Of a stretch of 64,000 bases of DNA, positions 1 to 7,541 are shown piece after piece. Within the stretch, counting starts at the first letter, position 1. Each line of letters starts with the position of its first letter. A program made the translations under genes and the position numbers. The DNA comes from JBOHBN01 sp050698355 (GTDB lineage: Bacteria > Actinomycetota > Actinomycetes > Streptosporangiales > WHST01), in assembly GCA_050698355.1 (NCBI GenBank), contig JBOHBN010000209.1, positions 1 through 64,000 of the forward strand, in the 5' to 3' direction. The notes beneath the pieces are model-generated. The model had not been told where the DNA came from. It searched no databases and was given only the letters and a program-made list of their open reading frames with translations.

Positions 1-1319
1 GTCTTGGCGTGCCCGGCCGCCGCCCGGCCCACGGCGGACCCCTTCTCCACGAGCCCGTCGCCGGATGCGTCGACGACGACGCCGCCGGTGGCGAAAACGC
101 CCTCCGGTAGCGCGGCGGACGTCGGTACGAACCGTGCGGCGCCCGCGTCGTAGCGCGGGCGGTCTCCGGCCATGCCGATCAGCGACGTGGGAGCGGTCCA
201 CCCGGTGGCGGTGACCAGCAGGTCGCAGTCGATCCGGCCGCCGAGGGCGACGTCGACCGCGTGCACGCTGCTGCCCCCGCTCGCGCGCAGCACGTCGCCG
301 CCCCTGCGCGCGTCCTCGACGTGCACCACGTCGACTCCGGCGCCGTTCAGGTCGTCCACGGCCGCGTCACCATCGCCGTTCGCGGTGACCACGACGGCCC
401 GGTCGCCGGGCCTGACCGCGTAGAGGTTCGTGAGGCGCCGGACGGCGGTGGAGAGCATGACGCCGGGCAGGTCATTGCCCTGGAACACGTACGGCCGCTC
501 GATCAGGCCGGGGGCGACGACGAGCGATTTCGCGCGCGCCTTGACCAGCCGTTCGCGGGCGGCGACGCCGCCGCGCTGCACGACGGCGATCCAGTTGTCG
601 TCGTACCGGCCGAGCACGACCGCGTCCGTCATCACCTCGATCGCGTCGAGCCGGGCCACCCGGTCGCGCAGCTGGGCGCAAAGCGCCGTGTCGTCGGCAG
701 AGCCCCAGCGCAGGTGCCCGCCGAGCTGGTGGTTCTCCTCGGCCAGCAGCACCGAAGCGCCGTCCTCCGCGGCGGCGATCGCTGCGGACAGACCGGCGGG
801 ACCGCCACCAGCGACCAGGACGTCGGGGTGCGCGTACCGCTTGTCGTAGTAGTCGTGCGGCGTGTCCGGGCTGATCTCGCCTGCGTGTACGAACCGCTGC
901 AGCACCCGCTCGTACGCCGGCCATAGGAACCGGGGCTTGATGAAGGTCTTGTAGTAGAAGCCCGCGGACAGGAAGCGCTTCGCGAGCCCGTTGACCGACT
1001 TGGCGTCGAACCGCAGCGACGGCCAGGTGTTCTGCGAGCTGACCCGCATGCCCTCCCGTACGAGGCGATGTCCGCCGCGTACGTTCGGCTCGTCGTCGAC
1101 CTGCACCACGCAACCGGGGTCGATGTAGTCGGCGGTGAGCAGCCCGCGTGGCCGGTGGTACTTGAAGCTGCGCGACATCATCCGCACACCGGACGCGGCC
1201 AGGGCGGACGCGATGGTGTCGCCCTCGTACGCGGGGTACGTGGTGCCGTTGAAGTCGAACCGCAGCGGCCGCGCGCGGTCGATCACCTCACCGGGTCGGC
1301 GCTCCAACCGGTAACTCAT
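1..1319 (-). CDS. Sarcosine oxidase alpha / N-methylglutamate dehydrogenase subunit C-like protein (partial, 3' end off the window)
   Basis: The gene begins with ATG at 1319 and stays open to the left edge, so only about 439 N-terminal residues of a family usually near 950-1000 residues are present. The start (MSYRLERRPGEVIDR) is followed by a 2Fe-2S/molybdopterin-like N-terminal domain (FDFNGTTYPAYEGDTIASAL), then a nucleotide-binding fold with VAGGGPAGLSAAIAAAEDG. This order is that of the alpha subunit of heterotetrameric sarcosine oxidase, which is homologous to MgdC of N-methylglutamate dehydrogenase. It overlaps the delta-subunit gene by 4 bp (ATGA), so translation is probably coupled. 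The folate-binding aminomethyltransferase C-terminus and a gamma subunit would lie beyond the edge. Substrate choice between sarcosine and N-methylglutamate cannot be settled from sequence alone; the neighbouring mgs/gmaS operon favours the latter. Confidence 0.9.
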   Translation of the reverse strand, partial: MSYRLERRPGEVIDRARPLRFDFNGTTYPAYEGDTIASALAASGVRMMSRSFKYHRPRGLLTADYIDPGCVVQVDDEPNVRGGHRLVREGMRVSSQNTWPSLRFDAKSVNGLAKRFLSAGFYYKTFIKPRFLWPAYERVLQRFVHAGEISPDTPHDYYDKRYAHPDVLVAGGGPAGLSAAIAAAEDGASVLLAEENHQLGGHLRWGSADDTALCAQLRDRVARLDAIEVMTDAVVLGRYDDNWIAVVQRGGVAARERLVKARAKSLVVAPGLIERPYVFQGNDLPGVMLSTAVRRLTNLYAVRPGDRAVVVTANGDGDAAVDDLNGAGVDVVHVEDARRGGDVLRASGGSSVHAVDVALGGRIDCDLLVTATGWTAPTSLIGMAGDRPRYDAGAARFVPTSAALPEGVFATGGVVVDASGDGLVEKGSAVGRAAAGHAK

Positions 1320-1558
1320 CGTGGCTCCTGTACACGGTTCTGCTCGGTGTGCCGCTCGACGGCGAAGTACCGCCGGCAGCCCGCCTGGTGGTACCAGTTC
1401 TCTCGCGTCCAGCCGCGCACATTGCGCTTGTGGTAGAGGTACGACCGCCACGCGCCGGGCCCGGCGGTGGCCGGGTCGGGGCGGTGTGTCGCCTCGCCCA
1501 CATACTTGAACTCGGTGGCGTTGCGCGGCCCGCAGTGCGGGCAAGGCAGCAACATCAT
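1316..1558 (-). CDS. Sarcosine oxidase delta / N-methylglutamate dehydrogenase small zinc subunit
   Basis: An 80-residue protein of the size usual for the delta subunit. Cys6, Cys9, His57 and Cys61 (CPHC near the N-terminus and HQAGC later) match the zinc-ligand pattern of SoxD proteins. Zinc is structural in this family and the subunit packs against the alpha chain. The gene lies between the beta and alpha genes, 20 bp after beta and overlapping alpha by 4 bp. That beta-delta-alpha order is shared by soxBDA(G) and mgdABC(D) operons. Confidence 0.92.
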   Translation of the reverse strand: MMLLPCPHCGPRNATEFKYVGEATHRPDPATAGPGAWRSYLYHKRNVRGWTRENWYHQAGCRRYFAVERHTEQNRVQEPR

Positions 1559-1578
1559 CGCGTGATCAGCTCCCTTTT

Positions 1579-2841
1579 CTAGTGGCCCACTGAGGCGGCG
1601 CCCTTTTCGCCGACCAGGTTGCCGCGCTCGAACCGGTCGAGCCCGAAGGCGGCGATGATCTCCGGCGTGCGTCGCTCGGCGATGCAGGCGGCCATCGCCT
1701 CACCGCTCACGGGACCCGCCTTGAACCCGTAGGTGCCCCACCCGACGTCGACGTAGAAACCGTCGACCGGAGTACGCCCCATGATCGGGCTGAAGTCGGG
1801 TGTCATGTCGCACAGACCGGCCCACTGCCGCAGCAGCCGCATCTTCGACAGCGCCGGCATCAGCTGGAGGACGTGGCCCGCAAGGCCCTCGATGAACTCC
1901 AGCGAACCGCGCATCGAGTACGAGGTGAACGGGTCGACGCTCGCCCCGAAGACCAGCTCCCCGCGGTCGGTCTGGCTGACGTACACGTGTAGGGACCCGG
2001 AGACGATCACGGTGTGCAGGAACGGCCGCACCGGTTCTGTGACCGCGGCCTGCAGCGGGAAGGTCTCGATGGGCAACGGCAGGTCGACCATGTCCGCGAT
2101 CGTCGTGGCCCAGCCGGCGGTCGCGTTCAGCACCGTGCCCGCGGCGATGCGCCCCCTGTCGGTGACCACACCTGTGACCCGGCCGCCGGACACCTCGATG
2201 TCCTGCACGGTGGTGTGCTGGTGGATGTGCACCCCAGCGGCGTGCGCGCCACGTGCGTACCCCCACACGACCGCATCGTGCCTGATGATGCCGCCCGGAG
2301 GGTGGTACAGCGCACCCTGGATGGGGTGCCGTGCCTGCGGTGAGACGTCGAGGTACGGCACCCGCCGCTTGATCTCGTCGGGGCCGATCACCTTGGAGTC
2401 GACGCCCTGCACCTTGTTCACCTCGGCGCGCCACCGCATCGTGCGCAGCGACGAGTCGGTGTGCGCGAGGGTCATGTGCCCGCGCTGGGCGAACATGACG
2501 TTGAAGTTCAGGTCGGCGGCGAGTCCCTCGTACAGCTTGACCGACCGGTCGTAGAACGCGACGCCCTCGGGCGTGAGGTAGTTGGACCGCACGATCGCGG
2601 TGTTACGGCCGGAGCCGCCGCTGCCGATGTAGCTCTTGTCGAGCACGGCGACGTTGGTGATGCCGTGGTTCTTCGCCAGGTAGTACGCGGCTGCCAGGCC
2701 ATGCACGCCACCGCCGATGATGACCACATCGTAGCTGGAGCGGAGCTCGTCTTCCTGCCATGCGGCCGGCCACTCCTTCTTGGCAAGACCCTGTTTTAGC
2801 AGCTGAAACGCGGAGTACTTCGGCCCGCGTGCTCTGCTCAC
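1579..2841 (-). CDS. Sarcosine oxidase beta / N-methylglutamate dehydrogenase FAD subunit
   Basis: A 420-residue FAD-dependent amine oxidoreductase. The dinucleotide-binding GGGVHG motif is at about residues 43-48, and an RHDAVVW segment at about 186-192 carries the histidine (187) at the position where SoxB proteins attach FMN covalently; that assignment is from family memory. It would oxidatively demethylate an N-methyl amino acid, passing the one-carbon unit to tetrahydrofolate on the alpha subunit. The start is GTG at 2841, preceded on the minus strand by GAGGGAGACATC. The segment GSGGSGRNTAIVRSNYLTPE resembles the sub-branch usually found beside GlnT/GlxBCD genes more than classical Corynebacterium SoxB. 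First gene of the leftward operon. Confidence 0.93.
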   Translation of the reverse strand: MSRARGPKYSAFQLLKQGLAKKEWPAAWQEDELRSSYDVVIIGGGVHGLAAAYYLAKNHGITNVAVLDKSYIGSGGSGRNTAIVRSNYLTPEGVAFYDRSVKLYEGLAADLNFNVMFAQRGHMTLAHTDSSLRTMRWRAEVNKVQGVDSKVIGPDEIKRRVPYLDVSPQARHPIQGALYHPPGGIIRHDAVVWGYARGAHAAGVHIHQHTTVQDIEVSGGRVTGVVTDRGRIAAGTVLNATAGWATTIADMVDLPLPIETFPLQAAVTEPVRPFLHTVIVSGSLHVYVSQTDRGELVFGASVDPFTSYSMRGSLEFIEGLAGHVLQLMPALSKMRLLRQWAGLCDMTPDFSPIMGRTPVDGFYVDVGWGTYGFKAGPVSGEAMAACIAERRTPEIIAAFGLDRFERGNLVGEKGAASVGH

Positions 2842-2975
2842 GATGTCTCCCTCGCGGTACCTGTGACCGCTGACCGTTGTCCTACAAGTCTAGGCGTCAC
2901 AGGAAACACTGTCGCCTGCTGGTGAACACAATGCAACAACGAGCAACCCGCCGAACGCAATGCCTGCGCCCGAAT

Positions 2976-3575
2976 TCATCCGTTCGAAGGCAGCGCCTTG
3001 ACGGTGAGGAACCTGACCGGCAGCTCGCCCATCTCCACCGGACCGTGCGGCACCTCGCCTGCGAACTGCAACGCGTCGCCCGGGTCGAGTTCGTACCTGT
3101 CGTCGCCGACCGAGTACGTCATCTTCCCTTCCAAGATGTACAGCAGCTCGGTGCCCTGGTGCTGGTACAGCGGGAAGATCTTGCTGCGTCTCGTGATCTC
3201 GACCAGCAACGGCTCCAGCAGGTCGTACGGGTACCGCATCCGGCCGAGCAGCTGGTACCGCGAGCCGGAGCGCGATCCGCGGTGCTCGATGTCGAGGCCG
3301 CGGCCCGCCTTGATGTGCAGGACGTCGTGCTCCTCGTCCAGGCCGCGGAAGAACGCGGTGACCGGCACCGAGAGTGCCGCGCTGAGCCGGGCGAGCGTCC
3401 CGAGGCTGCTGGACGCCTTCGCATTCTCGATCTTCGACAGCATGCTCTTGGACAACCCGCTGCGCTCGGCGAGCTGGGTGACACTCCAGCCGAGCCCGGC
3501 ACGAAACTCGCGTACCCGCTCCGCGATGAGCTGCTCGAGCGTGTCCTCGAGCTGTGTCTCGTCCTCCGCGGTCAC
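2976..3575 (-). CDS. XRE-family transcriptional regulator with C-terminal cupin domain
   Basis: A 199-residue regulator. The N-terminal helix-turn-helix lies at about residues 25-75 (VTQLAERSGLSKSMLSKIEN, typical XRE/HipB type) and the C-terminal half is a cupin barrel (YELDPGDALQFAGEVPHGPV). This architecture is common in regulators of amine and amino-acid catabolism, with the cupin as likely effector sensor. It lies 134 bp upstream of the soxB-like gene on the same strand and divergent from the FadR-type regulator, so it is a good candidate regulator of the sox/mgd set. The effector is unknown. Confidence 0.9.
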   Translation of the reverse strand: MTAEDETQLEDTLEQLIAERVREFRAGLGWSVTQLAERSGLSKSMLSKIENAKASSSLGTLARLSAALSVPVTAFFRGLDEEHDVLHIKAGRGLDIEHRGSRSGSRYQLLGRMRYPYDLLEPLLVEITRRSKIFPLYQHQGTELLYILEGKMTYSVGDDRYELDPGDALQFAGEVPHGPVEMGELPVRFLTVKALPSNG

Positions 3576-3662
3576 GTGTCCTCCCCTCCATCCTGGCCTG
3601 GGACTTTACCGGTGCGAGGCACGGCAACTGCGGGGCCGTGGCGAAGGTTTACCCTGGCGGCC

Positions 3663-4379
3663 ATGGCAAGCCCGTTGACGTCGATGCGCCTGACGGAGGG
3701 GGTCGCGGAGCACATCCGCGGCATGATCCACCGCGGCGAGCTCGGCCCCGGCGACCGGCTGCCGTCCGAGCGCGAGCTCGCCGAGGAGCTCGGTGTGGCG
3801 CGCGCGAGCCTGCGAGAGGCCATCAAGTCGCTCGCGGCGCGCGGGTACGTGGAGGTACGGCGGGGCGCGAACGGCGGGACGTTCGTCACCGAGCTGTCCA
3901 GGCCGTTCAGCGAATGGCGCGAGCACGTGCGCGAGCAGCACGGTGAGATGGACGAGATCATCGACTTTCGCACGGCGTTGGAGCAACACGCTGCCGGCTT
4001 GGCCGCGCAGCGCCGGGACCGTGGCGATCTCACCCAGCTACGAAACGCGATCACGATGATGGAGTCCGCGGAGAGCCGGGCAAAGTTCCGGCTGTCCGAC
4101 TCGCGGTTCCACAGTGCGGTGGCCCGAGCGTCGAAGAACACCCGCCTGCAGACGGGTATCGACCAGGTGCGCGGGGAGCTGTTCAGTCCGCACGACCTGC
4201 TCGAATACGTCGAGCCCGTGGCGGAGTCGCTGACCGATCACCAAGAGATCTACGGGGCGATCCGGGACAAGGACGCCGCGCGTGCGTCGTCACTCATGGC
4301 GGAGCACATCGAGCGTACTCGCGAGCAGCTGCGGGTGATCGTCTTGCAGGATCATCGGCGCAAGCGCAAGCCCCGGTGA
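3663..4379 (+). CDS. FadR/GntR-family transcriptional regulator (FCD domain)
   Basis: A 238-residue protein. The N-terminal winged helix includes GELGPGDRLPSERELAEELG and ASLREAIKSLAARGYVEV (about residues 22-66); a helical FCD effector domain follows (IDFRTALEQHAAG, HQEIYGAIRDKD). The reading frame stays open 262 codons further upstream, but that stretch is antisense to the XRE gene. The ATG at 3663 is chosen because the family fold starts there. The gene diverges from the XRE-cupin gene and precedes the mgs-gmaS operon, which it may control. A hairpin begins at its stop codon. Confidence 0.9.
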   Translation: MASPLTSMRLTEGVAEHIRGMIHRGELGPGDRLPSERELAEELGVARASLREAIKSLAARGYVEVRRGANGGTFVTELSRPFSEWREHVREQHGEMDEIIDFRTALEQHAAGLAAQRRDRGDLTQLRNAITMMESAESRAKFRLSDSRFHSAVARASKNTRLQTGIDQVRGELFSPHDLLEYVEPVAESLTDHQEIYGAIRDKDAARASSLMAEHIERTREQLRVIVLQDHRRKRKPR

Positions 4380-4427
4380 TCATGAAACATGTGCGTAGGC
4401 ATAGCTACGACAAGTTTTCATGATCAC
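4376..4427 (+). terminator. Hairpin overlapping the stop of the FadR-type gene
   Basis: Perfect 12-bp inverted repeat GTGATCATGAAA / TTTCATGATCAC (4376-4387 and 4416-4427), with a further CGTAG/CTACG pairing inside. It starts within the last codons of the regulator gene. Without a T-run it is a probable, not certain, intrinsic terminator; a regulatory role before the mgs operon is the alternative. Confidence 0.55.
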
Positions 4428-4450
4428 CCAGGGGGCCGGAGGGGCAACTC

Positions 4451-4519
4451 TTGACAGGCGACTGCGCCGCAGTGTTGCATCGCTTCGGGTGATTGGTCTG
4501 TGGTTTGGACCTTAGACCC
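4451..4519 (+). promoter_or_regulatory. Probable promoter/operator region of the mgs-gmaS operon
   Basis: A consensus -35 hexamer TTGACA is at 4451-4456; the matching -10 is weak (around 4474-4480). Downstream, GGTCT (4495-4499) and AGACC (4514-4518) form an inverted repeat that could bind the adjacent FadR-type regulator, by inference. A GAGGAG ribosome site at about 4539 precedes the ATG at 4554. Confidence 0.4.
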
Positions 4520-4553
4520 ATGATCGGTCATGTGTCTCGAGGAGCGATGGCGA

Positions 4554-5450
4554 ATGTGCGGAATCGTTGGCCTTCATCTGAAGCAGCCGTCCCTGTGGCC
4601 GCAGCTGGGGGCAATGCTCACCCCCATGCTCGACTGCATGAGCACGCGCGGGCCGGACTCCGCCGGCATCGCGCTGTACGGGGACGTGGTTCCGGGCGAT
4701 GGGCTCCGGTTCAGCGTGCGGCTGCCCGCAGGTACGGACCCTGCAACGGTCGCCGGCCGGGCGTCTGAGGTGCTGGGCGCCGAAGTCCGGCTCGAGTCGG
4801 TCTACTTCGGCGGTGCGTCCTATGTAGCGACGGGTACGGCGGAGGACATCCGCGATGCGCTTCTCGCGGCCGAGCCGGAGCTGGTGGTCGTGGGCTTCGG
4901 TACCGCGGTCGAGGTGTTCAAGGACGTCGGCTCGCCGCGGGAGATATGCGACCGGTTCGAGATCGGGCGACGCACCGGGTACCAGGGAGTCGGCCATACC
5001 AGGTTGGCGACGGAGTCCGCGGTGACCACCGACCACTCGCACCCGTTCGTCACCGCTCCGGACCTGGCGCTCGTACACAACGGTTCGTTTTCCAACTACG
5101 CGACCGTGCGCCGCAAGCTCGCGCGTGAGGGCATCGGATTCGTCACCGACAACGACACCGAGGTGTGTGCGCGTTACATCGCTTGGCAGATGCGCGGAGG
5201 CGCCAGCCTGGAGGATGCGCTGCGCATGGTGCTGAAGGACATGGACGGGTTCTACACCCTGCTCGTCGCCACGGCGACGGAGTTCGCTGTCCTGCGCGAC
5301 TCGTTCGCTTGCAAGCCTGCGGTACTCGCCGAGACCGATGAGTACGTCGCGTTCGGCTCGGAGTACCACGCGCTCGCGTCGCTTCCCGGCGTGGAGAAGG
5401 CGGAGGTGTTCGAGCCGATGCCGGAGGAGATTCACGTATGGACGGTCTGA
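4554..5450 (+). CDS. mgsA: N-methylglutamate synthase subunit A-like, class II glutamine amidotransferase (GlxB type)
   Basis: A 298-residue Ntn-hydrolase glutaminase domain. The ATG at 4554 was chosen over one 24 bp upstream because it places Cys at position 2 (MCGIVG), the N-terminal nucleophile of class II amidotransferases; GAGGAG precedes it at suitable spacing. RGPDSAGIALYGD and VGHTRLATESAV match the glutaminase fold seen in GltB and PurF. In methylotrophs MgsA/GlxB is one of three separate polypeptides equivalent to glutamate synthase domains, which transfer methylamine to 2-oxoglutarate or glutamate to give N-methylglutamate. First gene of a tightly overlapping operon. Confidence 0.88.
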   Translation: MCGIVGLHLKQPSLWPQLGAMLTPMLDCMSTRGPDSAGIALYGDVVPGDGLRFSVRLPAGTDPATVAGRASEVLGAEVRLESVYFGGASYVATGTAEDIRDALLAAEPELVVVGFGTAVEVFKDVGSPREICDRFEIGRRTGYQGVGHTRLATESAVTTDHSHPFVTAPDLALVHNGSFSNYATVRRKLAREGIGFVTDNDTEVCARYIAWQMRGGASLEDALRMVLKDMDGFYTLLVATATEFAVLRDSFACKPAVLAETDEYVAFGSEYHALASLPGVEKAEVFEPMPEEIHVWTV

Positions 5451-6133
5451 TGGGGCCCGCGGTGTTCGACTGCGCGGAGCAGTCCACCCGTGAGATCAAC
5501 CGGGAGCTCGCGCAGTTGCCCGACGGCGCAGCGGCGCGGATCCTGCACCCCTCGGGTCGGCACAACCTCGCGGTCGGACTGACGAACCGCATCGACGTAC
5601 GCATCGAGGGCGCCGCCGGGTACTTCATCGGGGGCCTCGGCGACGGGCCGGATGTGACGGTGGACGGGTTCGTGGGCTGGTCGGTCGCGGAGAACCTGAT
5701 GAGCGGGACGGTGTGGGTCAAGGGCAACGCGTCGGAGTGCGCCGGCGCGTCCAGCCACGGCGGTCTGCTCGTGATCGAGGGCGACGCGTCCTCGCGCGCG
5801 GGGATCTCGCTCAAGGGGGGCACCGTGCTGGTGGGCGGCGACGTCGGCCACATGAGCGGCTTCATGGCGCAGGCCGGCACGATCCTCGTCGGCGGCGATG
5901 CCGGGCACGCGCTCGGTGATTCGCTGTACGAGACGGTGATCTACGTGGCCGGCTCAATCGGGTCGTTGGGCTCCGATGCCCGCGTCGAGGACCTCACCGA
6001 GCGGGACGTCGAGACCGTCGAGACGCTCGTCAAGCAGGCGGCTTTCGACCACGTCGACCCGCAGAACGTCACCCGCATCGCCTCGGCCAAGCAGCTGTAC
6101 AACTTCGACGCGCTGAAGGAGCAGAAGTACTGA
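5438..6133 (+). CDS. mgsB: N-methylglutamate synthase subunit B-like, GXGXG-motif protein (GlxC type)
   Basis: A 231-residue protein with a right-handed beta-helix of GXGXG type: repeating turns run from about residue 55 to 160 (e.g. GYFIGGLGDGPDVTVDGF, GTVLVGGDVGHMSG, GTILVGGDAGHALG). This domain is the C-terminal structural domain of glutamate synthase, here a separate polypeptide as in MgsB/GlxC. It overlaps the amidotransferase gene by 13 bp and the FMN-subunit gene by 1 bp, so stoichiometric expression is expected. Confidence 0.88.
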   Translation: MDGLMGPAVFDCAEQSTREINRELAQLPDGAAARILHPSGRHNLAVGLTNRIDVRIEGAAGYFIGGLGDGPDVTVDGFVGWSVAENLMSGTVWVKGNASECAGASSHGGLLVIEGDASSRAGISLKGGTVLVGGDVGHMSGFMAQAGTILVGGDAGHALGDSLYETVIYVAGSIGSLGSDARVEDLTERDVETVETLVKQAAFDHVDPQNVTRIASAKQLYNFDALKEQKY

Positions 6134-7497
6134 TGAGCGAAGAAGTGGTGTCGGCCGACCAGCTGCGGGCGAGTCACACCTACCCGCCGCAGACCATCGC
6201 GCACATCCAGCAGATGGCCGAAGAGGGCAGGTACGAGATCCGTGGCTGGGGCGCCAAGCGGGCCCTGCCGACATTCGACGACCTGGTGTTCCTCACCGCG
6301 TCGGCGTCCCGCTATCCGCTTGAGGGATACCGGGAGAAGTGCGACACCGCGACCGTGCTCGGCAGCCGGTTCGCGAGCAAGCCGATCGAGCTCGCGATCC
6401 CGATAACCATCGCGGGCATGAGCTTTGGTGCGCTCTCCTCGCACGCCAAGGAGGCGCTCGGACGGGCGGCGACGACGGTCGGCACCTCCACCACGACCGG
6501 TGACGGCGGCATGACCCAGGAGGAGCGCAAGGCGTCCAAGACGCTGGTCTACCAGTGCCTGCCATCGCGGTACGGGTTCAACCCGACCGATCTGCGCGCC
6601 GCGGACGCGATCGAGGTGGTGATCGGCCAGGGCGCGAAGCCGGGCGGTGGCGGCATGCTGCTCGGCCAGAAGGTGAGCGAACGTGTCGCGCAGATGCGCA
6701 CGCTGCCACCCGGCATCGACCAGCGGTCGGCGAGCCGGCACCCGGACTGGGTCGGACCCGACGACCTGCGCATCAAGCTGGAGGAGCTACGCGAGGCAAC
6801 GTCCTGGGAGAAGCCGATCTACGTCAAAGTCGGTGCGACCAGGGTCACCAACGACGTCAAGCTCGCTGTCGCCTCGGGCGCGGACGTCGTTGTCGTCGAC
6901 GGGATGCAGGGCGGCACGGCCGCGACCCAGGACGTTTTCCTCGAGAACGCGGGCATCCCGTCGCTTCCGGCCGTACGCCTGGCCGCCGAAGCACTGCGCG
7001 AGATCGGCATGGAAGACCAGGTGCAGCTCATCGTCTCCGGCGGCATCCGTACCGGAGCCGACGTGGCCAAGGCGCTGGCGCTCGGCGCGGACGCGGTGTC
7101 GATCGGCGTCGCGTCGCTCATCGCGCTGGGCTGCAACAGCCGCACGTACGTCCAGGACGGCGAGGAGCACGACGCGACGGCGGACTACGCCGCGCTCGGT
7201 ACGGCTCCGGGGTACTGCGACCGGATGCAGACAGGGCGCTGCCCGGTCGGCATCACCACCCAGGACCCCACGCTGGAAGCTCGCCTGGACCCGGAGTGGG
7301 GCGCCCGGCGGGTCACCGGCTACCTGAAGGCGCTGACGATGGAGCTGGCGACACTCGCGCGCGCCTGCGGCAAGTCGAACGTGCACAACCTGGAGCCGGA
7401 GGACCTTGCCGCCCTCACCATCGAGGCGGCGGCGATGGCGCAGGTGCCGCTGGTGGGGACCGACTGGATACCGGGTCACCCGAAGGACGGCTGGTAG
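6133..7497 (+). CDS. mgsC: N-methylglutamate synthase subunit C-like, FMN-binding glutamate synthase family protein (GlxD type)
   Basis: A 454-residue TIM-barrel flavoprotein of the glutamate-synthase family. Characteristic segments are IPITIAGMSFGALS, TGDGGM, VIGQGAKPGGGGMLLGQKVS, DGMQGGTAATQD and IVSGGIRTGADVAKALALGA (FMN and phosphate sites). A cysteine-rich stretch at about residues 360-372 (YCDRMQTGRCPVGI) sits where glutamate synthases bind their 3Fe-4S cluster. With the two preceding genes it forms the MgsABC/GlxBCD set. A one-subunit ferredoxin-type glutamate synthase is unlikely, because all three domains are present as separate genes. Confidence 0.9.
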   Translation: MSEEVVSADQLRASHTYPPQTIAHIQQMAEEGRYEIRGWGAKRALPTFDDLVFLTASASRYPLEGYREKCDTATVLGSRFASKPIELAIPITIAGMSFGALSSHAKEALGRAATTVGTSTTTGDGGMTQEERKASKTLVYQCLPSRYGFNPTDLRAADAIEVVIGQGAKPGGGGMLLGQKVSERVAQMRTLPPGIDQRSASRHPDWVGPDDLRIKLEELREATSWEKPIYVKVGATRVTNDVKLAVASGADVVVVDGMQGGTAATQDVFLENAGIPSLPAVRLAAEALREIGMEDQVQLIVSGGIRTGADVAKALALGADAVSIGVASLIALGCNSRTYVQDGEEHDATADYAALGTAPGYCDRMQTGRCPVGITTQDPTLEARLDPEWGARRVTGYLKALTMELATLARACGKSNVHNLEPEDLAALTIEAAAMAQVPLVGTDWIPGHPKDGW

Positions 7498-7541
7498 GTG
7501 GTGGGCGTACCCGGACGAGTGGCGACGCGAGGAGGAGCACG

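Noticed and set aside
2877..3662. 262-codon N-terminal extension of the FadR-type regulator frame
   Set aside because: It is antisense to the XRE-cupin gene and rich in unlikely composition; the GntR fold starts at 3663.
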